DNA from: Conoideocrella luteorostrata
Lineage: Eukaryota; Ascomycota; Sordariomycetes; Hypocreales; Clavicipitaceae
Assembly: GCA_032433595.1 (NCBI GenBank)
Contig: JASWJB010000011.1
Coordinates: forward strand, 240,025-304,024
Reading direction: 5' to 3'
Length of the DNA: 64,000 bases
Numbering within the stretch: position 1 is the stretch's first letter; every line of letters begins with the position of its first letter. The notes beneath the pieces were generated by a model that ran no database searches, had not been told where the DNA came from, and saw only the letters and a program-made list of their open reading frames with translations. The translations under genes and the position numbers were made by a program. This document shows positions 14,165-26,196 of this stretch, piece by piece.

Positions 14165-16395
14165 TTATGCCTCATAGCTTTTGATTTGCCCATTGCTACT
14201 TGGTGGCTCAACCGAAGGTCCACCTGGCACGGGTTGAAAACCCAACTTCTCACCATCATCGCGGACAAACTCCTGTGCGATACGCATGCCTTGATCCCCG
14301 CCCACAGCTGCCGCAGCTTTTAAGCCCTCCATCACCTTTCCCACACGGCGCTTGAAGGACAATCTGTCCAACAACAATTGCTGTCTGCCTCGCTCCAACT
14401 CGCGTCTTTCTGCTCGCAAGATGGCTTCGATCTCATCGAAGTATTTAAGCTTCAGTTCAAGCTTTTGTAAGGTAACATTAGTGGCAGCGGAAACGAGTCG
14501 AGTCATCTCCCGTTCTTCATGAGAAGCAAACCCCGCTGCACGAGCACCAATTGAGGCCAGTGGAATAGACGCAAGCGTAGAATTTTTTGTGGTGGTCGTT
14601 GTAGTTGTCGTCGTTGTGACCTCCTGACGAATGTCTAAATCCATCGACTCGTCTGCTTGCTGGGACTGACCCTGTCCCTTGAACTCATGCAAGTCTTTGT
14701 CATCGCCGTTGCTCTGACCGTTAGCCTCTATCTGATTCCCGTTTAGTTGTTTACGCAGACTTCGTTTCAGCTCTTCAGCGGATTTATTGGCAGCGGCGGC
14801 TGTACTTGCAGGGTCCGCTAGACTGGCAAGAAATCCAACAACTGACATGACTGGATTGTCAACCTGGCTGAAAGGTAGATGACCGTGCTGTGCACCGAGC
14901 ATAGATAAACCGGTAGGGGCACTGATAGACGCTTCCGAATCCAAATATTTTCCTTCGATATCAAGTTGCAAAAATTCGAGAACACATTCTTCACGAGTTC
15001 TTGTGCCTACATGGTCTGCGATTTCTCCCCAGTCATCATCGAACCTCTCAAGACCCTCGAGTAGGCGAAGAATTTCTGCATCCGACCAAGGGGCGTCTCG
15101 ATCAACAATGGACGTGTAAGTAGGATTTTCAGTCTTCGAGTACATGCTTGATGTGTGATTTGCAGGCAGACGACCCTCCGTAAAGCAATTTGGACAAAGG
15201 TCATACTTGGCCTTGGAGTTCGAGTCCATGTGACTGCTGTGGTAATAAACTCGTGTGCAGTCATTGCCGCATTGATGACAATTGACCTTGGCAACGCTAG
15301 TTGCAGTAGCATCATCTGCAACTGATATGCCGTTTGTAGTTGGAGCCTCTCCGTTTGCTTTGCTGCCAGCTTTGCTTATTGAAGTTCCTTTCGAATTGGC
15401 CTCGTAAATGTTACGACCAATTTCCAGGTTCATGCCGCCTTTGCCTGTAGGCGTCGTCTCCACTTTTTTATCGGTGTCGTTGTTCTTTTTTCCCTCTAAA
15501 ATAATAGGATCTGCCGAAGGCTGCCAAGGTTGGAGACCCCGGGGGGTATCGCATATAATTTTGAAATGACCAGTGAACGGGGGGCCAACGTGTGATGGCC
15601 TTTGTTCAGCGTCTACCTGGGTATTGTTAGTAAATTGTGATATCTAGCTAGATAGAGATTGAGAGTAAACGCGTACTTGGTAGTTGATCAAACCCCATTG
15701 CTCCAAGAAAGCATGCACCCTCATAATTGCGCACACATCACCTGCCAAATTCCTTCGACATGCTGTGACAGTCAGGTACTCAACCGGGTTCAGACGGTAA
15801 GTATTGATCATGAAGTCGCGATAGTCTTTGTACACGGCCGGGGTTTTGCTTCTGTTTCGATTGTTGAAGAACTCGGCCATCGCCTTGCGCTCAATGTCAT
15901 GGATCCCGTTCATGTCGAACCAGGTGCTATAGCTAGGAAGGACAATAGCATGAGTTTGAGCAATGAGGTGCTCGCGAGCTGCTGACTCCACTGTTTCCTT
16001 TGACTTGGCGTCTTGGGCCTCTGGAGTCGCTTCGCCGTCAGCTGAAACAATCTTTTCTTTGGATTCATCCATTGGCGCATCACCCATCTCGGCATCAGTG
16101 TTGGGGGCAGCGTCTAGGACTGGAGCATCGGAAGCGTTCAAGACATTAGTGGCAACTGCTGGGCCAGGTGTTGGGCTATCTTTTTTAATATTTGCCTCGC
16201 TAGTCGTACTTCCAGACATTGGCACATCTTGGTACTAGTTAGCTGAGTGTATGTGACTGGCTGAACCAGAGGAAGTGCATTACCTTGCGCATCACCGGTA
16301 GCACCTTCTCCTGGTATGAGTTGTTTTGCCAAAGTTGGATTTCTCTCCGGGGAAACAGGTTTGGCCGGAGACACATGCGTAGCAGAGTCCTCCAT
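14165..16395 (-). CDS. RSC8: SWI/SNF-family chromatin remodelling subunit (RSC8/SWI3)
   Basis: Three exons (16284..16395, 15677..16227, 14165..15616) give about 704 aa from [13 protein letters not shown]. Order: disordered Ser/Pro leader; SWIRM domain ([17 protein letters not shown] through [11 protein letters not shown]); the conserved linker [20 protein letters not shown]; a ZZ-like zinc finger ([19 protein letters not shown]); a SANT domain ([29 protein letters not shown]); a poly-Thr run; and a C-terminal coiled coil ([27 protein letters not shown]). Known role: core scaffold subunit of RSC or SWI/SNF. The exon 1/2 junction uses an AAG acceptor and is the least certain part. RSC8 is preferred over SWI3 on size and the GLQPWQP linker. 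Confidence 0.9.
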
Positions 16396-16835
16396 GATGA
16401 TAAGGACGCCGCGATTGCTATTGCGATTTTGGAACAAAATGCAATAAACAATGAATTATGACGCGTCGCACGTTGCCTCAATTTTTTTTGTCTAACAAAA
16501 AACAGAACGCCAGTGAAATTAAATTGATATGAGGATGATGAAAACTGGAATGTCGAGGCTATGCTACGTACTGGAGCAAGGTTAAGGCGCGATGGACTCG
16601 TGTAGCTAATGTGCTAGGGATGCCGTCCAGGTACGGCAATCACGTGATCTTAAAATCATATCATGTGATGTGCTAGTACCTAGGTACTTACGTTAGTGTA
16701 TCTGATCGCTGGAGGTTACTTTCGGCACGTGCTGAACAGTGTTGTAATTGGGCCGCGTCCATCCGGCTACTTCAACCAGAGAAGTTACACAGCTGAGAAA
16801 TCAGGTTCGCAAGCGTTATTACATCAAGCGCTATC
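16396..16835. other. Divergent promoter RSC8/ETF alpha
   Basis: About 440 bp between two start codons. It contains an Mlu-type ACGCGT at 16461..16466, a pair of E-box-like decamers at 16639..16669 and another CACGTG near 16727. Confidence 0.6.
16639..16669. promoter_or_regulatory. Paired E-box-like sites
   Basis: ATCACGTGAT (16639..16648, a perfect palindrome) and ATCATGTGAT (16660..16669) lie 21 bp apart, about two helical turns, within the RSC8/ETF alpha divergent promoter. This looks like a site for a bHLH dimer of the Cbf1 or SREBP type. The regulator is inferred. Confidence 0.4.
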
Positions 16836-17941
16836 ATGTTCATCCTCGCGAGACGCGCTTTCTCTCGATATATCGCTAGCTCTTGGGGCTCGGCATATAC
16901 CACTTGTCCGGCCGTTGCTAGAACTCAGCTATTGTCAACTCTGGCTGTCTTAGAGCAGCGGGATGGCCAACTCAACCAAGGTTCACTGAATGCGTTTACT
17001 GCTGCCAAAAAGCTTGGAGGGACCGTTCATGGTTTTATTGCGGGCACCAATATATCTGTTGCTGCTCAAGAGGCTGCAAAAGTAGAAGGCATTGATCAAA
17101 TCATCAAAGTCGAAAACGAGGCCTACGAAAAGGTCAGAATGTCGATATAGTCTATTCATGATCAAACATATTGATTTTCTAGCAGGGTCTTCCAGAGAGC
17201 TATGCACCTCTGTTAGTGGAAAACATTAAAAGAGGGAACTACACTCATGTTATCGCTGGCCACACTGCTTTTGGTAAAAATCTTTTACCTCGGGTTGCGG
17301 CATTACTAGATTCTCAACAAGTCTCGGATATTACTGCGATTGAAGATGACAAGACTTTCATCCGACCGATTTACGCCGGAAATGCAATTGCTACCGTTGA
17401 GTCTTCAGATTCCATTAAGGTCATCACTGTTCGAGGCACGGCGTTTGCACCCGCCATTCAGGAATCAGGCTGTGCTGCCATCGTCGATGGAGTTGATACG
17501 AAATCTGATGCATCAGTTGAATGGATGTCCGAAGATCTGGCGAAGTCTGATCGGCCAGACTTGGCGATATCCTCCAAGGTTGTCTCCGGTGGTCGTGGAC
17601 TGAAGTCGAAAGAAGATTTCGACAAGGTCATGCTTCCGCTAGCTGACGCATTAGGTGCTGCTGTTGGTGCCTCTCGTGCTGCTGTTGATAGTGGGTACGC
17701 TGACAACAGTCTTCAAGTTGGTCAGACGGGAAAAGTAGTAGCGCCGCAGCTTTACATGGCCGTGGGTATTTCTGGCGCAATTCAACATTTAGCTGGCATG
17801 AAGGATAGCAAAGTTATTGCTGCTATTAACAAGGATGCAGATGCACCTATCTTCCAGGTTGCAGACGTTGGCCTTGTTGGTGACTTGTTTGACAAGGTTC
17901 CAGAGCTGACAGAGAAGGTAAAAACCAGTTTAAATCTCTAG
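16836..17941 (+). CDS. etfA: Electron transfer flavoprotein alpha subunit, mitochondrial
   Basis: Two exons (16836..17132, 17186..17941; 53 nt intron) give about 350 aa, the usual family length. The first 25-30 residues (MFILARRAFSRYIASSWGS) are a mitochondrial presequence. The N-terminal ETF fold shows HGFIAGTN and THVIAGHTAFGKN. The C-terminal FAD-binding domain carries VVSGGRGLKSKEDF, ASRAAVDSGY, VGQTGKVVAPQLYMAVGISGAIQH and INKDADAPIFQVADVGLVGDLF, all signature blocks. Known role: accepts electrons from acyl-CoA dehydrogenases and passes them to ETF-ubiquinone oxidoreductase. It shares a divergent promoter with RSC8 and ends 43 bp from the ARH1 stop. Confidence 0.96.
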
Positions 17942-17983
17942 TAATGATATAAATTTGGACATACTCTTGTATAGTCGACACCA

Positions 17984-19655
17984 TCATCGAATGGCAGTAA
18001 GCATATCTCTTGTATTTGTGAATTTCTCCCTAGTCTTCCCCCGTTCTTTCCCACTCTGTTTCTCAGCTCTATCTATTTGCCGCCACTGTTCCCAAGATAC
18101 TGCGAGGTCTGCACGTAGGCCATCCTCTTGTTTGACCCCATCCCAACCTTGTGCTGTTGCTCCATCATTAGATCTGAGAAACTTGGCCCCGGCAATCCAA
18201 TCCTGAATGATAGCCTCTCCGGTTATAAACGCGTCTTGCATTGTTGAAGCTATTACGCCTGTTGGCCCACTCTTGACCCATCCCGCGCAATACACACCCG
18301 GGAATTGTGGCGAAAGACAGGCCTCTCCATCTGCAAAGGCTTGCATCACACGACCAAGACCATCATTTTTCACCACTCCATGGATCTCGTCAAATTGGAC
18401 CCCCATTTCAGAAAACTCAGGGAGCGCCACAGATTTATATCCTACAGATCGAAATACGACGTTTGAAGGCAAGCAAATGGTTTCACTGGTTGCGAATGAC
18501 TTCGATAGAGGATCAAATGCGTCTTTTAGTTTCATTACGTTGAATTCGGTAGATCCCACTTGTGCGGGGGACGTTTCATCTCTGAGAAAACGTGATGGCG
18601 AGAGGCAGTTGTGAAGATACCACGACTTGAAAGCATGCTCAGAGGTCGCTGCAGATCCTTTCAGGATAACTTCCATCAAACGTCGAGATGCCCGTGTCAA
18701 TATTTTCAGGTCTTTCGGTATCAAGGATCGATCAATTGGGTGAAATGCCACACTAGAGAGTTTCATCAACTCGCGTGCTTCTTTAATAGTGAATGCAGCC
18801 TAGACAAGGCTCGAAAGCCTCAAGATATCAATGATTCATCCTTTGTTCACGACGCGACATTAGACGTACCTGTAATGGGCCCCTTCTCCCAACAATATGA
18901 ACTCTTTTAATCCGACTCTGTGATAATTTTTGAAGCGCATCTTCAGTGATATCTGTCTTCCTCAAGATATCTATGTCTTCTAGTAGAATTCTAGCTACGT
19001 CGAGGGCAACATTACCCTGCCCAATAATAACTGCATCTTCGGCGCTAGTTATTAACGGGTCGAGGCTTGAGCACTCGGGTAGACCATTATACCAGCCGAC
19101 AAACTGCCGAGCGGAATAAATGCCTCTTAAAGTCGACTCTCCGGGTATGCCGAGCCTCTTATCTTCAGAAGCCCCATAAGATAGAAGAATAGAATCGTAG
19201 TATTGCATTAGAGACTGGAGTCTCACTGAGCACTGATTATTCGTAGCTGTATTTGCTCCAACGGACACATTGCCCAGAAATCGAAATCTAGGGGATGACG
19301 CCACCTCTTCGAACTTTTCTTGGCAGTTCTATTTTTCATGTTACTTTAGTACTAGGAAATTGAATAAAGGGAGGGACACTGCGCCAGAACATACCTTGAC
19401 CTCTGGATGGTCGGGTGCTACCCCGTGTCGTACAAGACCGAACGGGACAGGAAGCGACTCATACATATCAACAAAGGTATTGGGGAGTTTCGTCATCACC
19501 CTGTAAGCAGTGTAGAAGCCTGCTGGGCCTGATCCGATAACCGCTAGGCGAAATGGTGCATTCGATGACCGAGCATGTATGGCATTCATAGTAGTAGAGA
19601 ATAGCCTAACTGGCAAAAGACGTCTCAACGGTTGGCATGATCTTGTCGGAGACAT
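17984..19655 (-). CDS. ARH1: NADPH:adrenodoxin oxidoreductase, mitochondrial
   Basis: Three exons (19395..19655, 18870..19328, 17984..18799) give about 511 aa. The start MSPTRSCQPLRRLLPVRLFS is an Arg-rich presequence. FAD-binding Rossmann motif IGSGPAGFYTAYRV; the family block MYESLPVPFGLVRHGVAPDHPEVK; NADP-binding motif IGQGNVALDVARILL followed by VHIVGRRGPLQ with the NADPH-selecting Arg pair; and C-terminal GWVKSGPTGVIASTMQDAF. Known role: with ferredoxin Yah1 it supplies electrons for Fe-S cluster and haem A synthesis. Splice joins are phase 0 and rebuild conserved sequence (PLQ/AAFTIKEARELMKL). Confidence 0.96.
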
Positions 19656-20022
19656 GCTCAATGAAAAAAAAATGAATGTGATTTAAGCTCGGCTTAAATT
19701 TCAGGTCATTATGTGTGATGTGACTGAGCATGACAGAGTCGAGTTTGAACTACCAGAGGTCGTGATATTTTGGCAAGTGAGCCGTGTTATAAGTGGGACT
19801 AGCTTCTAGTCACAACGAGCTTGTTGCTGTGCCAACTGGACGTAGCCATCGAGTCCATCGAGTCCCCGCCATCCATTGTGCCGCGGAGAGAAAGACATCC
19901 GATAACCGACTTTCCACTTCCGCATTCCAACAACGTAATCTTTCCATACCATTGCATCATCCGACGGTTTTAGATTTATCAAGTGTTTCCGAGCGAGGAA
20001 GGAAGCTGGCGCCTGCTATACA
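19656..20022. other. Divergent intergenic region ARH1/membrane protein
   Basis: About 370 bp with no conserved ORF and no clear motif. Confidence 0.5.
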
Positions 20023-21839
20023 ATGGGTTCTCCCCCATTTATGTACAGCGCCGAACAGCGAAGCGACGCGAGATTCCCGGTCTCTACATTTGACCCTAAA
20101 GCGGTGACGCGTGCGAGCTGGGAACCGTCACCTAGAAGGGCAGCCCAGAACCGCCCCCTAATCTCGTTCAACAAGCATCCTGAGTGCGTGCTTCGTATAG
20201 TATCTGTGCCTTGAAATGACTTTGTTGACTGGTGAAATATAGCACACACGCAGTTTTATTCCATCAAAACAGCCATTACCTATCTCTCGGACGGGGGACG
20301 AAGAGATGGATACAATGGCTACGAGGTGTGCAATTATTTATCCGCTCTTTGGAGTTCAATGGCGAGCTCGGAATTCTTGTGCTGCTGGTCCTTATCACCA
20401 ACATCGACGACGCCACCGGGTGGATCATGAGAATCCTTGTAAGATATCCGTGGAACAAAACTAAATCCTTGCGTATTGCTAACACTTCTTAGTCTGGGGT
20501 AGCGATGATCCATTGCTTGTATGCTGTATATCACCTGTCACGCAAAGCTTCTGGTCGAACCCCCGGTTCCTCAGCTGCTTATCACGTATTTGCTGCCATT
20601 TTTGATCTTGCGGTCATGTCCCTCTATGCTTTTGGCGCGGTATCCACTCATAACGGCGCAAGCGAATGGACAACTAGAGTCAACGATCAGAATCTGATGC
20701 GCTATTTTGTCCCTGCGTTGTACTATATGACTATTGCAACAGGAGGGTTACATTTGATCTCTCTATCGATTTCCTTGTGGTTGGGGATGAAGTTCCGCAA
20801 AATCAGCCTGATGCCGCCGGACATGAATCCCCTGGAGGATCACCTGACTGCCAGGCCATTACACAAGAGAAACAAATCATCTATAGCAACTGGGAGCAGC
20901 TCTTTTGACGAAAAGCAGTATTCTGGCCACAGCGGGTCACAAGGTCGCTTTGGGTCAGCGCTGGGTAATGATTCTCACCCGCCTATTGTTCCCTTCCTTC
21001 AAACAAGAACTGGCTCCAGCCACTCTGGAGAGAGTAGGGCCTCATTGATGAATTTGCCAAGTAGGCAATACCAGATTATTTCAGGACACTCACCGCAAAG
21101 CTCTTTCTCCTCCGCATCGGACAAACGCACTTTAGAAGCAACGCCGTCTCGGCTTGGTGCATATTCGGCGGTCTCCGCTACAGAAAGTCAAAGCCCGCAA
21201 CAAATGCTTCCAAGTAACTATGCAAATCGTGCCCGACCTGGAAAATTCACTGAAAGCTGGATGCCGACGGATTCACTGATGTCTAGAACAAATCAACGCC
21301 ATCAAACGATGACGACCGCAGCGGCAAGTTTTCGGCAAGGGAACTACAATAACAAATCATACGCGGCATTGAATCAAACGACTAATGATAATGATCCTTC
21401 TGATAACTCTGAATATGATGACGAGAATGGCATAGCATACGATAAACCAACTAGCATACATCCAAACCCTCTGGGGTCGCATCCAAGTGTGCCTGATTGT
21501 ACAGTAAAGGACGTCAATTTGCTCAAAGCTGGGGCAAGCAATGCGAATACAGAACTGCACTCTCTGTCAGAAATGAGCGGCAACCCAAAACGCGTTAGCA
21601 ACAGCAGAGACATCGCGGACCAGAGCCATGTTGTACATAACCCATGGAAGCGACAGAGGGATAGCTCCATTCAGCTGGATGATGATTTTTATTGCAAATC
21701 GTATGGTGACTTGAGGAGTGCCACCCCGCCAATCATGATTGGAAGTGGCAGGAAAGTTTCATCAGGGATTGATTACGGAATGGGCTATCGAAGGAATATC
21801 AGTGGCAAAATAGCCGAAGAAGGGCGCAGCTTTCGGTAA
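20023..21839 (+). CDS. Fungal four-helix membrane protein with long disordered tail, unknown function
   Basis: Three exons (20023..20183, 20273..20438, 20493..21839) give about 557 aa. A soluble N-terminus of about 85 residues ends in the basic LGRGTKRWIQWLRGVQ. Four hydrophobic segments follow between residues about 85 and 210 (GILVLLVLITNI, VAMIHCLYAVYHL, HVFAAIFDLAVMSLYAFGAV, YYMTIATGGLHLISLSISLWLG). The remaining roughly 340 residues are Ser/Asn/Gln-rich and look disordered and cytoplasmic. The topology recalls MARVEL-type proteins, but no signature proves it. I do not recognise a characterised member. Both introns restore a continuous frame across the first membrane segment, which supports the model. 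Confidence 0.75.
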
Positions 21840-22095
21840 GCAAATATGCGAGAAATTTATCTTTCATATAACACATCAGACAAGTCATGGCTGTATTATA
21901 ATCTTGACATAATGCCTCTGTACAGGCAGGTGATGACGATATGGGTAGGTATAACGTTTCCAGGGCTAACAAGATATGGTGCAACGGGTGGAGCTGTGTC
22001 AATGATTTGAGATAGTACTTGAAGACTTATATTATATTATGTTGTCATACAATCTTGTCAAAAGAACTCGAATGGGCCTGCTTTATGATTACAAT

Positions 22096-25000
22096 CTACT
22101 TGTTGATATATGTGAGCCATGATGTTGACGTCGAACTTCTAGGTAGGTCACCTGTCCATCTTGCCTCATCCCAAGCTTGTATACGGTACAGGTGTCGCAT
22201 TGTTGGTCGACCATGTGGGCAATTCCAAGGCTTATCTAGTTCACCCATGTGTCTCAATACCTTGTACATCTGGCTGGGGGTAAGCGCTTTGCCAATCATG
22301 ATGCTGCTACGACAGGCTCTCATTGCAAACATTTTGCGTACACTTGATGGCCGAGGAATATGATCTAATCCGGCTGGTCCATCTGCTATGAGGGCGATAA
22401 GTTCCTCCAGGTCCTTTAGAGAAAAAGTTGTTTCTCTACTCATTGGTAAGGCAAGTAATTCACAACGAGCGCCGACAGATGCTTCACCTGCACAGTCTAC
22501 TTGAACTTTGAAGCCATTCGCCTCTAGCACCGTGAGATTCTCGATGACGATCTCCTCCTCCAAGGCTGATAATTTAAGAGGTTTTGGATGTACCAGCCGC
22601 TGTGATTGGACTACTGTATCAGCTTGTAGGGTTTCGAAGTTGAACTTCTCGTCTGAAGCGTGCTGATCTATAATCAGGAGCTCATCATGTTCAGCAGCTT
22701 CACGAAAAGTAACAGCCCCGGATCTTGGTCGAATTGCAATTATGAAGCCAAGGTTGAATTGGCCCACTACCCTCATCTTGGCAAAGTCATCCTTTGCTAT
22801 AATGAGGGACAGCTTCGATTCAGCATCAGGAGTGTCAATTCCCTTTACTTCATTATTAGAAGTATCGACTAAGAATTGAGCTGCAAACTGCTTCCAATGA
22901 CCCGAAAGACAGGCTACATTGTTCTCGGTTGTGCAAATTACTTGCAAAATCTGAGCAGTTGTAACCTTTCTACGAAGTCCATCGTCTAAAGCATTCGCTC
23001 TTATGTTTGTCAAACTTTCCTGAGCAGCCTTGCCAGAGTTGTCTCCTGGATGACTATTCGGAGAATCCGGGGAGTCTAAGAGAGAGATACATTGCAGTCG
23101 ACCACCAGTCTTGGTTTTTGAAGCCTCCGAGTCGACGCCGTACCTGTTGATCATATTAGGCTTTGCAAAGTTCTTGTGGTGAGTCTTGAACTTGGCTAAG
23201 TCAGGTCCTGGTTCGACATTGGGCGAACTACCTTCCTCACTGAGGTTGTCAATCCCTCTGGAGTTAGAATAAGACTTCTTCTGTATGTGCTTCTCCTGAA
23301 ATCGTTCTATATCTGATGAAGAGTGATGGCTTTCCCCAGGAGGAACCGGTGAGCATATGGCCTTAGAACAAGACGAAGGATGGCAATCCAAGGTCTCTGA
23401 ATCACTCTCCGAATCGGGTGATTCTGATGATTGCTCAGACATCTCATCCTCGTATACCAACTTCGAATATTTGCTGCCTCGCCTTGCCACCCTCGTAACC
23501 GTGGAACTATTTCCTGTGGTTATACTTGGATTATCGGCATGCTGGACAATTTCTTTTGGCAATGCGCGTTCATCGTTAAACTTGAACAGTTCCCGTTCTT
23601 TGCAAATAGCTTGGTCGTCAGAGGATGGTAGTCCTGCTTGCCCTGCATCGAAAGTGACCCATTTGCTTACCGATGCTTGGCTAGGTTCAAACGTATTTAT
23701 CTTTCTAGAAAAAGTCGTCCCTGGCTGTGTGATTGATTTTGACGCTGGTTTCTCTTCAATATCTGAGCTGCCTAATGCGGATTCTTTGTCGAACTCCAAC
23801 TCAGTGGGTATGGAAAGATGACCCCCATGAACTGGAAACGAGCTTGGAGCTGGTGGCGGAGAAGTTTTTGCATCTACAGGTGGCTTTTGACGGCCTGATA
23901 GATGCGGGATAGTGATCTGAGTAGTAGGAATTCGATATTCATGAGCATCAAACAGTGCCAATAGAGATGAACGAAGACTGTCTAACAGTCCACTCTGGTC
24001 ATGGAGTAGTATGCTTCTTTTATCCGGGCTGATATTTACGTCATACATATTTGTGTCTAGTTGGATATCAGCGAATATGAATGGTGACTGGGAATAGTTG
24101 TAGGACTTGTAAACTTCGTTAAATGTCTTCGCAAATTGTGACAGCCCGCAAGGTCTTCCATTGACGAAAAACATTTGTCGATCTGGGGTTTGTCTACCAT
24201 CTCCGTGAACTGGTCGCGAGACATGACCCACTATACGCACTTGCTTGGTAGAATTGTCTCTTTTAGGTGTATTTTGTGATTTTGACACAGTCGATGGGTG
24301 CATTTCGAGAAGTAGATCCAGGGATACCAGAGCAGACATTGCTTTGGATCCGAATATGTTAATTATGTTTTCGCGAGTTGTCGGATTCCCCTTAGTTGAA
24401 AAGAGCAGTATACGCTTGCCCTTTGTGGGCTGCTGAGAAACTGAGAATTTGAGGTTGGTTTGGATGCAGGCATATTGATTAAGCAGAGCAATGACTTTGT
24501 GCCATTCTCTTTTTATATTTCGCTCCAGTTCTCGACGTCTTACTGGCAAATTATGAAATAACCGCTCGATGGAAACCGTGGTTCCTTTCTGAGCCGCTGT
24601 TATCATAGTACTGGCTAATTTACCTGATGCTTCAAAACTGAGCTTGGCGCCTTTTGGAACGTCGGGTCCAATGCATGTAGTAATGCTTAGATTTGACAAT
24701 GCACACAACGATGCCAGGGCCTCGCCTCGAAACCCAAAAGTTTGCAATGACGAAATATCGGAGTATGTGGATAGTTTCGAAGTATGGTGTTTGAGAGCAA
24801 TGGACGCGTGATTGACAGGGGCGATACCTGATCCATTGTCTTGGACTTCGATTATGTCAAGGCCTTGATTTTTGAAACGGACGTCTGCGAGCCAAAACAA
24901 ATCGTGTCAGTATGTTTTTGAGTAACACGCCGTTAGGAAGTCAACTGAAACTAGCCCGAAGCAACAAACCTATAGTTTTAGCACCAGAGTCGATGCTGTT

Positions 25001-25182
25001 TTCGATCAATTCTTTCACAACCGAGCAGAGGTCTACAATTACTTGACCTGATTGTATCAAATGAATCTGTACGTAACATGAAAGCAAGAGTTAGTCTTTC
25101 TACACATAGCAGCATGAGTTTTAAGCCTAGAGACTGGGCAACTCACACTCCGTCCATCGATAGGCTTGATTGTAGCAGCCAT
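22096..25182 (-). CDS. PMS1: DNA mismatch repair protein PMS1 (MutL homologue, endonuclease)
   Basis: Three exons (25147..25182, 24970..25066, 22096..24884) give about 973 aa. The 12-codon first exon MAATIKPIDGRS leads into VIVDLCSVVKELIENSIDSGA (GHKL ATPase motif I), then DNGSGI (motif II) and TFGFRGEALASL (motif III). The C-terminal metal-binding endonuclease motif is present as DQHASDEKFNFE, with the late ACRSSIMIGKAL and CPHGRPTMRH zinc-site motifs near the end. A Ser-rich linker of about 350 residues separates the halves. Known role: with MLH1 forms MutL-alpha, which nicks DNA in mismatch repair. Family active-site motifs look intact. Confidence 0.96.
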
Positions 25183-25703
25183 GCTCCGAGTCCAAGCGCA
25201 ACGAGTTATTAGATGCCGATAACCATGAGCATAGAGCAAGCATAAATTTGAATCATTGAGTAATGTTGGGTAACTGTTTAGTCTGCATGAGAAGTGCAAA
25301 AATGGTGATGGACGTGCTTCCAATACCTTGAGTGGGGAAGCTGTGAGCACGGTAGTTAATGAGCCCAGCATTTAGCCAGCCCCCACCCCCCACTCTAGGA
25401 CTCTAGGTGGTGCAGGACAAGCCTAAAAGACAGGACACCGAAATAGGTAGACTACTTGCGAGAGATTAAATTTAATACTATAAAAAATTAATTTTATAAC
25501 GCAAAGTATTTGTATAGTACTTTATGTGATATTTTCTTAGCATGCTATGCGATAAATTTTGCCGCCCTTCTGCCCGTTAAGCTGTTCAGAGCCACCTATG
25601 GTGGTGGGATGGGCGCGATGGGACGAGTCGACTGCTTCCTACTTGAACCTGTTGACCCACTTATCATTACTCCCGCAACTGTGACTAACCACCCCGTACC
25701 GAG

Positions 25704-25719
25704 TACTCCGTACTCCGTA
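25704..25719. repeat. TACTCCGTA motif, two overlapping copies
   Basis: Two direct copies overlap by two bases in the PMS1/BST1 gap. Part of the dispersed intergenic motif family of this window. Confidence 0.6.
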
Positions 25720-25977
25720 TGGAGATAGTTAATCAACGAGCAAGCAAGCTCCGTCTAAACCAAGCGCCTGGCCCAATTTCCCGCCTAATTACCCGACTGC
25801 TCCCAACCACCTGCACAGTTGACCCGTCACAGGTCCACCAAACCTTCCTTTGCGGACTTATCATCTAATATACCACAGCGTGGTTACCTATTCCGATTTC
25901 ATCTTGACCTTACCTCAAATTTCCGCAAAGAGGTTTGGCCCAAGGACGGCATGCCTCGCCATCCTTTTTACCCCTGT

Positions 25978-25994
25978 GACGACGACGACGACGG
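25978..25994. repeat. GAC trinucleotide repeat
   Basis: Five GAC units plus two bases, about 200 bp before the BST1 start; probably untranslated leader. Confidence 0.8.
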
Positions 25995-26196
25995 TAGAAT
26001 ACACCACTCGACATACTCGTCGTCTGCGTAACTCAACCTTGCGACACCACTCACTCGTTCTCAATCAAAGCGAACTTCCATGACCTAGTGTACTCGCAGG
26101 ACATTAGCCTCTCTTTACCTGTCGTTTTTCACGCGGTTTCCATCAATTATCGCTCGCTCCCGCTTTGCCTAGGCCACCTGGCCTGCAGCCATCTCC

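Larger units (their letters stand above)
25183..26196. other. Divergent intergenic region PMS1/BST1
   Basis: About 1 kb. It contains an AT-only tract around 25464..25500, an overlapping tandem of TACTCCGTA (25704..25719) and a short GAC repeat (25978..25994) in the presumed BST1 leader. No gene was seen. Confidence 0.6.
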
